A stretch of DNA of 64,000 nt from Shewanella hanedai. Lineage in GTDB: Bacteria; Pseudomonadota; Gammaproteobacteria; Enterobacterales; Shewanellaceae. Positions 53,647 to 63,115 of the stretch are shown here, in pieces. The notes beneath the pieces are model-generated. The model was not told the origin of the DNA. It searched no databases and saw nothing but the letters and a program-made list of their open reading frames with translations. Where the stretch lies: positions 1 to 64,000 of the forward strand of contig NZ_VKGK01000016.1 in the NCBI RefSeq assembly GCF_007197645.1. The letters run 5' to 3'. Positions within the stretch are counted from its first letter, which is position 1; the number at the start of each line of letters is the position of its first letter. The position numbers and the translations under genes are program-made.

Positions 53647-54008
53647 GGGGATTGTCGGTTAACAATCTGCTTAAGTAACGTTTATTGTTGAGTCTGGGGT
53701 TATTGGTACTTAGCAAGTTTGATTGATAACCATGGTCTTATGGTTATCAATTGCTTGAAGCAATCTTATGCACAGATACTTTTACGAGATTTATGAGCTG
53801 ATAAGATCAAGCTTTTATCTTTGTTGATACTTGTTAGATGCTCGGTACTCAGACCTTCATTTATACCTATAGCCTACGGCTCGCTGAATGTGCAGCTACT
53901 TCAGCGAGATGCCGCAAACACCTCGACTGCCATGAATGGTGGAAATACAGAAAAATGTTATAGGGACAATCCACAAGCTTGAAACTTCTAAACCAAACAA
54001 TTAAAAAC
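53647..54008. other. Convergent intergenic region with hairpins
   Basis: An 11-bp stem (TTGATAACCAT/ATGGTTATCAA, 53723-53750) is followed by ATTGCTT/GAAGCAAT, a plausible terminator pair for the regulator gene. Near 53882-53906 CGCTGAA/TTCAGCG forms a third hairpin within a stretch that resembles interspersed Shewanella repeats, but no second copy is visible here. No ORF is supported. Confidence 0.5.
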
Positions 54009-54656
54009 TTATAGCCAGAGTTCATCTACCAGAGAGAACATCAAAAATATCGCTATTGTCAGCTCCAGAAACCGCCAGCGATCTCCTCCAATTGATCCGA
54101 TGACATAGCTAAAATTCATAATAAACATCATGCTAAAAAGAGCTATTAGGCCACAAAGAAACCAAATTATACTTACCATAGCAAAATAAGGCATGGCACT
54201 CGCCCACATCTCTAATGCACTACTTTCATTAAAAATTCTAATCAAATATTTAGCTATTACTGCAGCCGAACTTGGCACTAATGCTATAGGAATGCACTCT
54301 AGAAAACGGGGGGATCTTGTGTGGAGGTTCTGGAAAGGACTTAACAACCATGGATGAAGGTACAATGTTTCTTCTGGAAGTTGCTTTCCTGTTGCCTTCA
54401 GCTTATCAAAGGCTTGATCTATTTTTAAAGATAGTCTCGCTAAATTCCAATAACCTAAAAAAACAGCAATAAATGCCACATAGAATATAAGGTCACTTGG
54501 TATTTTAACGCTAGCGATAACCAAAGGAACTTTGGTTATCGCAGTCGCTACCATTAGCAATAATATTGAGATTATATATAGGGTATTTCTTTGAATTGCA
54601 TCTAGAAGCCCATGAATATATTGATCAACATGTATTCCACGAGAAGAATCATCCAT
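54009..54656 (-). CDS. Hypothetical four-helix membrane protein
   Basis: A 215-residue integral membrane protein with hydrophobic helices near residues 26-46, 56-76, 145-170 and 180-206, and a cytoplasmic or periplasmic loop with FQNLHTRSPRFLECIP. I use ATG 54656 (GAGA six bases before); the frame opens 11 codons upstream at TTG. No family is recognised. Single gene, convergent with the regulator. Confidence 0.6.
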   Translation of the reverse strand: MDDSSRGIHVDQYIHGLLDAIQRNTLYIISILLLMVATAITKVPLVIASVKIPSDLIFYVAFIAVFLGYWNLARLSLKIDQAFDKLKATGKQLPEETLYLHPWLLSPFQNLHTRSPRFLECIPIALVPSSAAVIAKYLIRIFNESSALEMWASAMPYFAMVSIIWFLCGLIALFSMMFIMNFSYVIGSIGGDRWRFLELTIAIFLMFSLVDELWL

Positions 54657-54799
54657 AAAGATTCTCAAAATATCTAAGCCTTTGTACAAGGTTAATTATC
54701 ACCTATAGTTAATCATTAACTCCTTATATTCAAGATCTGTTATCTATCTTCGCCACTTCATCGGCATTATCTGTACCTTGGCTAAAGTAGATAATACAA

Positions 54800-55483
54800 C
54801 TAGCTATCTAACAGACTTATCACTATCACCTGTGATGCCTCAATAGCTGTCAACTTAGCATCAAGCTGAGCTACTGAACTTCGCACTAGCGTCCCCGCTG
54901 AGACAGTCTCATTCGCCAGCGTGACGCTGCCGTCACTGACATAGATAAGGGCTGAGCTTGGCAAAGTGATCTCATTTCCTGCGTTGAGATTGGCAACGCT
55001 TATCTGAGTTCGACTATCGAAGCTTTGCTCTGCACCGCCATAAACAGGGGTGAGTTCACCATGATTAGGGGAATACAGTTGATAACCTGCAGGTTCACCT
55101 AAACGCTCGGGCATGACCCACAATTGAATCATCTGATTCTCGATACTGTCAGGGTTAATCTCATTATGAGAGAAACCTTCACCGCCAGCGCGTTGCACTT
55201 GTACCTGTTTGGCCTGTATAGACTGACCATGCTCTAGGGAGCCTTTGTGATCTATCCGCCCCTTGACCATGACAGAAATCACATCGACCTCTCTGTGACC
55301 ATGCATCATGGTCTGCCCTTTCGGCATAAATCTCGCATCAGCTAGGTAGACAAAATGACCCATACCATCCCACGTTTGTGGCTCCTTACCCGAACCAAAC
55401 ACACGACTGTCCATCACAAAACGATGCTCTTTTAAGCCTGCAAAACCGCCTTCTCTAAGATCAATTTTTGATAATTTTTCCAT
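54800..55483 (-). CDS. Pirin-family protein (YhaK-like)
   Basis: A 227-residue cupin of the pirin family. Its N-terminal cupin has the metal-binding pattern HGHREVDVISVMVKG, followed by RAGGEGFSHNEINP, and the C-terminal cupin lacks clear ligands. Pirins can act as quercetinases or redox sensors; substrate unknown. ATG 55483 is chosen (GAGG upstream); the open frame adds seven residues. Confidence 0.83.
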   Translation of the reverse strand: MEKLSKIDLREGGFAGLKEHRFVMDSRVFGSGKEPQTWDGMGHFVYLADARFMPKGQTMMHGHREVDVISVMVKGRIDHKGSLEHGQSIQAKQVQVQRAGGEGFSHNEINPDSIENQMIQLWVMPERLGEPAGYQLYSPNHGELTPVYGGAEQSFDSRTQISVANLNAGNEITLPSSALIYVSDGSVTLANETVSAGTLVRSSVAQLDAKLTAIEASQVIVISLLDS

Positions 55484-55894
55484 GACTTGAGCCTCTTCGT
55501 TCAATACAAAAGCTATCCAATGAAGCTTTGCTGATAAACTAGATTAACTTGTCGTAAAAAGGAGATAAACAGGATAAATCGAAAGTTATTGTTCCGAAAG
55601 TGAGAACAATAATAATGGTCCATACATATAGGATGGCAGCTTAATTCAAGTCTTGTTCTGGAGCTGATAGCAATGTAATAAGAGCGAGTAAACTATAGGC
55701 TAAAGCTTAGGAATTATGGGCTCAGGATGTGAAGCTCTTCAGGCGAGAAGATTAGGGGGACTCAATGGCATCCTGCCACTACAACCTTAAATATCCCTAT
55801 ACGCTAGACCCTATAAATAAGGGAACAGATACACACTAAGCCTACAATGAATAAGATTCAATATGTAAAAGTCAGAATAGTTTTCGAACTTAGC
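55484..55894. other. Intergenic region upstream of the pirin gene
   Basis: A 411-base AT-rich gap. TTGTTCCGAAAGTGAGAACAA, a near palindrome (TTGTTC/GAACAA arms), lies about 105 bases upstream of the pirin start at 55589-55609 and is a candidate operator. Nothing else is supported. Confidence 0.4.
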
Positions 55895-56257
55895 TCAATA
55901 ACAATCTCTGATGTTTATACGGTCAATGATGTCGACGATCTGTCCAAGATTATATGAGAATGCGCCGTCATCCATATTGATATAAGCATTTTCTAAGCCT
56001 CTTGCAGCTCTTCTTAGTGAACGATCACCCTCCATTTCCGAAATCATACCGACGACACTCACGACTTCGCCCAGCATCATATCCTCTGCGCTGCCTTCAC
56101 GAATTTGCGAGCCAAAATCAAACTCCGCCTGAAGCTCATCTAAGTCGTTAGCAAGCTCTGATAAGTCACGGCAGCTTAACTCAGGAGTCGCTATTGCACA
56201 TGAACTCATTAAAAATGAAAGAACGATGGTTATCGCTAATGAAAGATTTTTATACAT
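55895..56257 (-). CDS. Hypothetical small exported lipoprotein
   Basis: A 120-residue protein with a signal peptide ending in LMSSC, a possible lipobox (Cys20), followed by an acidic, helical mature part (ELANDLDELQAEFDFG, YNLGQIVDIIDRINIRDC). Another two cysteines could form a disulfide. No family is recognised. It stands alone. Confidence 0.6.
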   Translation of the reverse strand: MYKNLSLAITIVLSFLMSSCAIATPELSCRDLSELANDLDELQAEFDFGSQIREGSAEDMMLGEVVSVVGMISEMEGDRSLRRAARGLENAYINMDDGAFSYNLGQIVDIIDRINIRDCY

Positions 56258-56454
56258 ATTACTCTCTATGTTTTAGAACAAAGAATTAACATATCGTCTT
56301 TCAGAATTATTATCCAACATTCGGCGCCAATGTCAGGATACATAAGGATACAGAGCCAATTAACAGTTAGATCATCCAAACCAATATCTCTCTAGTGGTT
56401 TGCTACACTTTGAAACCTAATGTCGATAAGAGCCTAAAACGCCGATCTCTTCAA

Positions 56455-56880
56455 TCATTCCTGATACACATTTGGCTTCCAAACTTGCATCAACGCCTCG
56501 GGATTCGGCACCTGAGTAAAACCAAATTGCTCATACAACCCATGGGCATCACGTGTCGACAACACCATGCGTCTCAAGCCTTGCAGATCCGGATGGGAAA
56601 CAATGTTGGTCATCAATGCTTTACTTAGGCCTAGACCTCTATATTCATCGACAATAAACACATCCGCAAGATAGGCGTAAGTCGCCCTGTCGGTGATTAA
56701 ACGGCCAAATCCGACTTGTTGATTGCCACTAGTAAATACACCAAAACAAAGCGAATGAGCTAGCGCTTTTTGCAACACAGGTTTAGGAATATCTTTAGCC
56801 CAATAACTTTTCGAGATAAACGCATGAATAACATCGATATCCATCTCACTTAACTCGGTACTAATCCTATACCTTCGCAT
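56455..56880 (-). CDS. GNAT acetyltransferase
   Basis: A 141-residue N-acetyltransferase. The acetyl-CoA loop is YRGLGLSKALMTNI, preceded by TYAYLADVFIVDE and followed by LSTRDAHGLYEQFGF. ATG 56880 follows GGGAGAGAGG; the frame opens eight codons earlier. Substrate unknown. Confidence 0.85.
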   Translation of the reverse strand: MRRYRISTELSEMDIDVIHAFISKSYWAKDIPKPVLQKALAHSLCFGVFTSGNQQVGFGRLITDRATYAYLADVFIVDEYRGLGLSKALMTNIVSHPDLQGLRRMVLSTRDAHGLYEQFGFTQVPNPEALMQVWKPNVYQE

Positions 56881-57069
56881 CAACCTCTCTCCCAAAAGCC
56901 ACAAGTAATTCTAAAGCACCAGCATAACTTGTTACACGCTCATAACAATAGAAATTTGCAACGATTAATTTAAAGAGTGAAGAACTCACTCTTTATAATT
57001 AATGAGATGAAGTGTAACCATGAAAGTTTATATAAGAACCAAATGAACTCAGACGCTTAACCTTTATAT

Positions 57070-58242
57070 TTAGCCCCTGTATTTTGCCCATAATCCTCTT
57101 TGTGACGGAGTTAAAAAGCTCCAGGCCAACACACGAGTGAGCTTATTGCCTTGGGCCATATCGATAGTCTTAACCGTAACAGCACCCGCTTTTTCAAGCG
57201 CTGCGTAAGAGGGTTGAAGGTTCTCTTTCTTCGACACTAAACTGGTAAACCACAAACATTGAGTCGAAAAATCTTTGCTCTCGCGGATCATATCCGTAAG
57301 AAAGCGTTTTTCGCCCCCCTCACACCAGAGTTCAGCTTTCTGGCCACCGAAGTTAAGCTCAGCGCCTTTCTTAACGAGCGGCACCTCTTGTGCTTTATGT
57401 CCTTTCGCAACTCTATTCGCAGCTAAGTTTTTCACTTTGCGCTGAGTACCTTCACTCGCCTCAGCCAACGATGAATGGAAAGGCGGATTACACAGAGTAA
57501 TATCGAATCTGTCGTCGGCTTGGATGATCCCGTGAAAGACTTTTTGATGATCGGTTTGCAATCGAGTTTCTAGCTTCCCCTGCAAACAAGCATTAGCTTC
57601 AACAATAGTATTGACGTTAGCTAATGATAAAGGGTCAACATCACTTGCCACAAAACGCCAACCATAGACCTGAATACCTAAGAGCGGATAGATACCATTC
57701 GCCCCAGTACCGATATCTAATGCTTTAATTTTCAGCTTGTTAAACTTAGCGTCAAAGGTACCCGTAGATATGGAGTCATCACCTTGATTACTATTATCAG
57801 CCGCTTCAATTCCAATCAAGAGGTCGGCAATATAATGAAGATAATCGACTCTGCCGGGAATAGGCGGGCACAGAAAACCTTGAGGAATGTCCCAAGCGTC
57901 TATCTGATAATCAAGTTTCAACAACGCTGAGTTAAGGGCTTTTACCGCCAGAGGATCAGCAAAATCGATAGAAAGATTACCGTAAGGATTAGGTCTCACG
58001 TAGGGCGTGAGTGCAGGACTTACCTCTACCAGTTTGTCGAAATCATAACCATTGCGGTGCAAGTTGCGTGAATGCAAACCCGGCTTTTGAGTATTAACTG
58101 CACGAGTTTCCTGAGCCTTCCCCTTATTAGTACCAGCACTATTTCTGTCTGTTCTCTTCTTAGGGGATCTGTCTTGCTTAGCACGCGGATTTCGACTTGG
58201 TTTAGAGCTTGACTTTATCATGATATTTAATATAACTGACAT
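57070..58242 (-). CDS. rlmF: 23S rRNA (adenine-1618-N6)-methyltransferase RlmF
   Basis: A 390-residue SAM methyltransferase. The N-terminal 45 residues are a basic low-complexity tail (RNPRAKQDRSPKKRTDRNS). The core has RNLHRNGYDFDKLVEVSPAL, the SAM loop ALDIGTGANGIYPLLG and catalytic LCNPPFHSSLAEA. E. coli RlmF is about 308 residues, so this one has a longer N-terminus. The first ATG (58242) is used; an alternative start lies seven codons in. Confidence 0.92.
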   Translation of the reverse strand: MSVILNIMIKSSSKPSRNPRAKQDRSPKKRTDRNSAGTNKGKAQETRAVNTQKPGLHSRNLHRNGYDFDKLVEVSPALTPYVRPNPYGNLSIDFADPLAVKALNSALLKLDYQIDAWDIPQGFLCPPIPGRVDYLHYIADLLIGIEAADNSNQGDDSISTGTFDAKFNKLKIKALDIGTGANGIYPLLGIQVYGWRFVASDVDPLSLANVNTIVEANACLQGKLETRLQTDHQKVFHGIIQADDRFDITLCNPPFHSSLAEASEGTQRKVKNLAANRVAKGHKAQEVPLVKKGAELNFGGQKAELWCEGGEKRFLTDMIRESKDFSTQCLWFTSLVSKKENLQPSYAALEKAGAVTVKTIDMAQGNKLTRVLAWSFLTPSQRGLWAKYRG

Positions 58243-58314
58243 TATGCCGTTAACCTAAGGGCTAACGGCAATAGATAGGAAGGGAATTAACAGTACTTGT
58301 ACATTAACCCGTGG

Positions 58315-58773
58315 CTAATCATAAAGGTACTTAGTAAAGAGCATGTTAACAATCAATGGCTTGCCTGTTTCCCGCTCAATAAGTCGGTTAAGCGCCTCAT
58401 AGCACTCTCGGCGGATCTCTTCACGCCCAGTGAGTGATTTAACTTTATCGGAAGTTTGACTACCTAGTATCTCGATAATCGCGGCACGTAACAGGGGATC
58501 ATGATGCTCAATAGCCACAAGATCTGCTGGGTCTTTTACCATCAATTCAACACTAATCCTAACAAAGCCTAACTTTCTTCCACTGGCAAGATAGTTAGTC
58601 ACAATTTCAGGCTCGAAACCATAATAAGCATACTCAGCCAACGTCTGATCTTCTTGCTCCTCAGGCGCCTCGTCTTCAGCATTAGCACCTAGGCTAAAAA
58701 TACTGATCGAAACAATGAACATTAAAGAAGCGAGTCTTTTTATGAATAGAGTGTAATTGTCACATTTTGTCAT
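58315..58773 (-). CDS. FliL-like periplasmic protein
   Basis: A 152-residue protein with a signal-anchor (LFIKRLASLMFIVSISIFSLGANA), a short acidic linker (EDEAPEEQEDQTL) and a FliL-like domain (YYGFEPEIVTNYL, FVRISVELMVKD, LIVNMLFTKYLYD). FliL controls the flagellar motor, but here no flagellar gene is adjacent, so this is a stand-alone paralogue. ATG 58773 is a tentative start; in-frame ATGs lie further upstream. Confidence 0.7.
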   Translation of the reverse strand: MTKCDNYTLFIKRLASLMFIVSISIFSLGANAEDEAPEEQEDQTLAEYAYYGFEPEIVTNYLASGRKLGFVRISVELMVKDPADLVAIEHHDPLLRAAIIEILGSQTSDKVKSLTGREEIRRECYEALNRLIERETGKPLIVNMLFTKYLYD

Positions 58774-58916
58774 ATCGAAATTTTCCATTTCAAGCGTATT
58801 TATACAGAGCATTGTATGCAATTCATCAAATACCTGTGCTCGCGGGTCTTTCAGACTTATACTAATTACATGCTAGACTGCACCAGTTTGCAAGTCAGGA
58901 TTGTACCGAGAATTAA

Positions 58917-59480
58917 ATGAGTGTAACTAAGTTAAGCTTCCCGTATGGTGAATCAATTCAGTGGCTTTCGCCAGATAAAATTGACCAACTTCCCAAGTCA
59001 CCCTTAACAAACTGGTTAATGTCTAATGAAAGTTTAACTCAAAAGTTGCGTTCACACTGCGTTGAATTTGAAGTTGTTGTACTTGGTGAAGGCAACTTAG
59101 CCCCTTTTAACGGTGAGTTCCCCTCTCAAAGCCAGGCCTGGGCACGCGAAGTATTGCTTTGCCTCGATGGGATCCCTTGGGTTTTTGCCCGAACGTTAAT
59201 CCCTGGCAGCCTACTACAGCAAAAAGAATCTGATTTTCTAACCTTAGGAACCAGACCTTTAGGTGAGCTATTGTTTTCCAGTGATGAATTCTCGCCGGGA
59301 AAAATAGAAATCGCTCACTTTACGCCTTGCCATAAGCTGGCTAACTTAATGACATCGCTTAAACAGAACGTCGAACAAGAGTTATGGGGACGACGTCGTT
59401 ACTTCTCCTATAACGGCGAGGAGCTTATCGTCAGCGAAACTTTCTTGCCCGCTGCACGTAGATTAATAGAAGAGATGTAA
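58917..59480 (+). CDS. ubiC: Chorismate-pyruvate lyase UbiC
   Basis: A 187-residue enzyme turning chorismate into 4-hydroxybenzoate, the first step of ubiquinone synthesis. It shows [53 protein letters not shown] and WGRRRYF, matching UbiC. It is monocistronic here; ubiA is not next to it, as a MITE follows immediately. Confidence 0.92.
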   Translation: MSVTKLSFPYGESIQWLSPDKIDQLPKSPLTNWLMSNESLTQKLRSHCVEFEVVVLGEGNLAPFNGEFPSQSQAWAREVLLCLDGIPWVFARTLIPGSLLQQKESDFLTLGTRPLGELLFSSDEFSPGKIEIAHFTPCHKLANLMTSLKQNVEQELWGRRRYFSYNGEELIVSETFLPAARRLIEEM

Positions 59481-59744
59481 TACCAATTACATTAAATATG
59501 TTATCAATTCAGAGGCGCTCAAACTTTTCAATTCAAGGCGCATTGACGAAAGAATGGCTATTCCCTTGTAAGTCAATGCAAAGCAGAAGTGGAATGTTTG
59601 AGAGCCTCCCGTAGGGCGGGTTTCAAAGCCCTGGATGCTGTGTTGAATGATTTAGATATAGAATAACTATTAGCTTCAATCATCCGCCTTGCCTTCAGCG
59701 CTTTGAATTCTCGCTGAATGAACAGATACTTAATGTAATTGGTA
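59481..59744. mobile_element. MITE of 264 bp with TACCAATTACATTAA termini
   Basis: Perfect 15-base terminal inverted repeats (TACCAATTACATTAA and TTAATGTAATTGGTA) bracket a noncoding interior that contains AGAATAACTATTAG and several palindromic patches. It begins immediately after the ubiC stop codon. A 75-codon frame inside it is not a gene. It resembles in size the element at 29 kb, but has different ends, so it is another family. Confidence 0.82.
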
Positions 59745-59760
59745 TAATACCCGCTAATCA

Positions 59761-59785
59761 AAAAACGCCCATTTAGGGCGTTTTT
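59761..59785. terminator. Bidirectional terminator
   Basis: AAAAACGCCC/GGGCGTTTTT with a 5-base loop, between the MITE and the metalloprotease stop. It serves the protease gene on the minus strand and perhaps ubiC on the plus strand. Confidence 0.85.
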
Positions 59786-59811
59786 AGTATTCAAGTCCAA
59801 TAAAATTTACG

Positions 59812-62706
59812 TTAATTCCCCCTTCTAAATCCTAGTAATCCCAGCAGGCATAGCGTCAACCAACCAAGGCTACCACCACCAATACCATTTGATGCCACAA
59901 GAGGCACAGTATCAGCCACACTAAGGGAACTACTCTTGCTACTGACCACGTTTAAACTATCAGTGACCGTCAACTTCACCGTATAAGTACCTGCCGCAGC
60001 ATAAGTATGGCTTGGAGACAGCGCAGTGCTTGTCTGCCCGTCACCAAAGTTCCATAAGTAAGTCATAGCGCCTTCACCACCTGTAGTGGTATTTGTAAAC
60101 GTCACCTTAAGGTCATCAGCGGTCGACGTAAAGCCAGCAACTGGAGGGATAGGTAGAGAAACCGTCACAGTACCCGCCTTCTCAACACTCGCTCCTGAAC
60201 CATCGGTCACCGTGAGTTTTACTTGATAGGTTCCTGATGCTTTATACACATAAGTCGGCGTTGTCTCTGCACTGGTGGCACCATTATCACCAAAGTTCCA
60301 CAGGTATGAATAGTTACCATCACCACCTGTTACTGTCGCAGTAAAGGTGACGGTTCCAGCCACTTGCTGACTGATACTAATACTGGATGTGAGATCTGAT
60401 GTTGGAGGCCCTGTTGTCGAGCCACCATAGTTAAACCTCACTGTTGCATTAGATGAGTCACTACTCTGAGCCACGACTTCCATGGTCAAACCGAGTTCAG
60501 GCAAGATAATGCCCGATTGAGGCTGAGTTGGTGCACTGTAATCTTGGCTGTCATCAAACATTGAAATAGATGACAGGTGACTGTCTCCGTTATAGCTGGA
60601 TTGATTAAACATACTAAAAGTGGCGTCACGCACTTGGCTGCTCGTTGCAGAGTCACGATTACCCTTCTCACCGATAAAGTTCTGATCGGCATCAATGACA
60701 CCAATCAAACCTGCACCAGCATGAGTACTAGAATTATTATCAGAATAGCCAAGGTTTTCGAGCCACATCAGCACACCAGGCTCATAAGTATGACTATCAA
60801 GACCCGCATCTACGCCATTGTGGCTTCTCAGTTGAACGACATAACGGCTAGCAGCCCCTGGGCGTTCATCATTAATACGTGAAAAACCGTTAAGCACCAT
60901 GGTGTTTGCCGTTTCAGCATTGTCGCTATGAACCACCGTAGCACCATTGGTTATTTGCAGGTCATCAAACACGAAACCATAATTGCCCTCAGCCTGATCC
61001 GTTTTATAAATAATACTGATTTGAGCATTATCTCTCCCCGCATAAGCACTCAAGTTATATTCAAGATCAACCCAATTATTTGTCCCCTCGGAGCCCGAAA
61101 TGCTGCCCGAATTTCCAGTGATAATCTCTCGAGCAGAGTTAACGGTATTGCTCGCTTTGGTGTAATCCCCTGAGATCACCACACCATCAACCATAACTTG
61201 GGCATAGTCATAATCAATTTCGATATTCCAATGAGCCTTCATTGTTAACGTTAACGGTGTCGAACTTGGAAGATCCACTTCAAATGACAGAGCATTATTG
61301 AGCAAATGCCCTTGACCAGAATAGTACTGATACTCTCCGGCATAGGGCTGCTTAAAAGGAATCGTTGCCGAAGGCAATGGAATAGATATCTGATTAACCA
61401 GAGAATGATTAACCGCCTCATTAATAATCACGTCCAAACCAGATTTGCCAATGCTTGTCAGTAACACCTCTTGTTCATTAATCCAACGTCCTTTGAATTT
61501 ATCCTGCAAATAAGAGCGGGCATAGGGACTAAAGCCTGATGGCACTGTGCCAGGTATCGCGCCTGTCCAGCTACCTCCGGCCATGACAGACCAAGACGCT
61601 ACAGGGGAACCATCACCTTCATTTGTCGTATCATATTCATCAGGCAAGCCAAGATCATGGCCAAACTCATGCACCACTACGCCTGCAGCAGCATCAATAG
61701 GTTGAACGGTATAACCAAAGACTTTTTTGCCTGTACCTGGAATGGTATACCCAGGTTCGTTACCTGTGTAGACAAAGAATCTATGTGACCAAATCGCATC
61801 TTTACCTTCGTTACCGAGTACGCCACCGCCAGCTTCTTCGCCGATGCTGGAATGAAACAGCATCACATGATCGATGTCACCATCGGGCTCATCAAGATTA
61901 CCATCACCATCGGCATCAAAAGGATCTTCCACATCATAACTCGCCAGCTCAGACGCAGACATACCAGCGACGGCTTGAGTCACAGCCTCTTTAACGAGCT
62001 CAGGCACCGCTTTGTCATTGTCGTTATCTGTACTGTCATTCCCACCATAGAAAGCAGCATTATTGGCAGCAGTAAACCAACCTTTTACATTACCGGTAAA
62101 GAAAAAGCTTTCACCTGATACCGCTTGATAATATTGATACCCGGTTAACAGGTTTTGCTGCTGTGGCCCAGTAAATCCAGTGGTTGAGAACATCATGTTC
62201 TGATAATGAGCAGTGGGGTAATTTGGGTAATACATGGGGGTATCACTGGCTGAAAGGCGATTGTTATCGTGGGGGAGATCCGGAAAGTCGATCAACACGC
62301 CTAACACTTTGACTGTTTTAGTCACTTCGCTATTGGCCTGAGCTTCTGATTTACGCGCTGAAGCGCTCAAACCCGATTTGTTTCTCTTACTCTGACGCAG
62401 ACTGGCTTCTTTTAATCTTTTCTGCTCAAACTTAGCACTGAGTAGATCCCCTTTGTTCTGGACCCCATTAACCCGATGCGAGTAGGCATTAACCGCCGCT
62501 AGCTTCTCTTCGTCTGTGGCATCAGACGAAACCTCACCGCGTTTAATCAACCAATATAAAATCTGATCTTTGTTGATGACTCCGGCATCTGCCAACGTCG
62601 CTTTTGATGTCTCAATCGGTTTAGCCACTAATCCTGGGCTCATAAAAGAGAGGATGACTGAGAGGCAAATACTTGAAAGCGCCCCGCTATTTTTATTTCG
62701 TTCCAT
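59812..62706 (-). CDS. Secreted M6-family metalloprotease with PKD domains and GlyGly-CTERM
   Basis: A 964-residue secreted zinc protease of the immune inhibitor A (M6) family. A signal peptide is followed by a propeptide and the M6 domain with the zinc motif VVHEFGHDLGLPDEYD near residue 345. A beta-sandwich region (about 480-640) and two PKD domains (about 765-845 and 850-930, each with YLWNFGD) follow. The tail GGGSLGWLTLCLLGLLGFRR is a GlyGly-CTERM signal cleaved by rhombosortase. ATG 62706 is chosen. The substrate is likely extracellular protein. Confidence 0.92.
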   Translation of the reverse strand: MERNKNSGALSSICLSVILSFMSPGLVAKPIETSKATLADAGVINKDQILYWLIKRGEVSSDATDEEKLAAVNAYSHRVNGVQNKGDLLSAKFEQKRLKEASLRQSKRNKSGLSASARKSEAQANSEVTKTVKVLGVLIDFPDLPHDNNRLSASDTPMYYPNYPTAHYQNMMFSTTGFTGPQQQNLLTGYQYYQAVSGESFFFTGNVKGWFTAANNAAFYGGNDSTDNDNDKAVPELVKEAVTQAVAGMSASELASYDVEDPFDADGDGNLDEPDGDIDHVMLFHSSIGEEAGGGVLGNEGKDAIWSHRFFVYTGNEPGYTIPGTGKKVFGYTVQPIDAAAGVVVHEFGHDLGLPDEYDTTNEGDGSPVASWSVMAGGSWTGAIPGTVPSGFSPYARSYLQDKFKGRWINEQEVLLTSIGKSGLDVIINEAVNHSLVNQISIPLPSATIPFKQPYAGEYQYYSGQGHLLNNALSFEVDLPSSTPLTLTMKAHWNIEIDYDYAQVMVDGVVISGDYTKASNTVNSAREIITGNSGSISGSEGTNNWVDLEYNLSAYAGRDNAQISIIYKTDQAEGNYGFVFDDLQITNGATVVHSDNAETANTMVLNGFSRINDERPGAASRYVVQLRSHNGVDAGLDSHTYEPGVLMWLENLGYSDNNSSTHAGAGLIGVIDADQNFIGEKGNRDSATSSQVRDATFSMFNQSSYNGDSHLSSISMFDDSQDYSAPTQPQSGIILPELGLTMEVVAQSSDSSNATVRFNYGGSTTGPPTSDLTSSISISQQVAGTVTFTATVTGGDGNYSYLWNFGDNGATSAETTPTYVYKASGTYQVKLTVTDGSGASVEKAGTVTVSLPIPPVAGFTSTADDLKVTFTNTTTGGEGAMTYLWNFGDGQTSTALSPSHTYAAAGTYTVKLTVTDSLNVVSSKSSSLSVADTVPLVASNGIGGGSLGWLTLCLLGLLGFRRGN

Positions 62707-63115
62707 AGCCACTATTTCCTTCCGATTTATCAGGCTAAACGTCATTTAAGTGAGAGATGTAAATCCAACTCTCTGCCTATTGAAGTAGCCCATATTGTTA
62801 AGCTTAGACCTAATTCACTTATCGACAGGTTACGGAAGTCGATACCAAGCAAATTCAGCTAAAAATGTAAGCCGCAATGTTAAAACTGATTTGACTAAAA
62901 TCGTTTTCAACATCAAAAAAACAGCCTTTCAATAACAATTCGATATCAAAACAATATCAGCATTTAAACCTAAACAACAGAAGAAAGAGCTAACAAATAA
63001 CCATTAGAGATCATTAGTGCAACCTAAGCTACTAAGAGGTGAAGAATTAGCCACACATACCGTATGCACGGCTAATTGGAGAAAGGGATATCACAAATAT
63101 CTTGGTCGAAAAGTG
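62707..63115. other. Intergenic region before the GH63 gene
   Basis: A 409-base AT-rich gap. The hairpin ATTAGCC/GGCTAAT with inner pairing (63046-63076) may terminate the glucosidase gene; the rest should hold the protease promoter. No gene is supported. Confidence 0.45.

Noticed and set aside
53860..53960. A third mobile element between the regulator and the membrane protein gene
   Set aside because: It resembles repeats known from Shewanella in tone, but no terminal inverted repeats or second copy could be found in this window.
59573..59800. 75-codon minus-strand frame
   Set aside because: It lies in the second MITE and runs through a terminator; MITE interiors are noncoding.
61785..62118. 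Histidine-rich plus-strand frames inside the metalloprotease gene
   Set aside because: They mirror Asp-rich calcium-binding segments of the protease on the other strand and have no independent signals.
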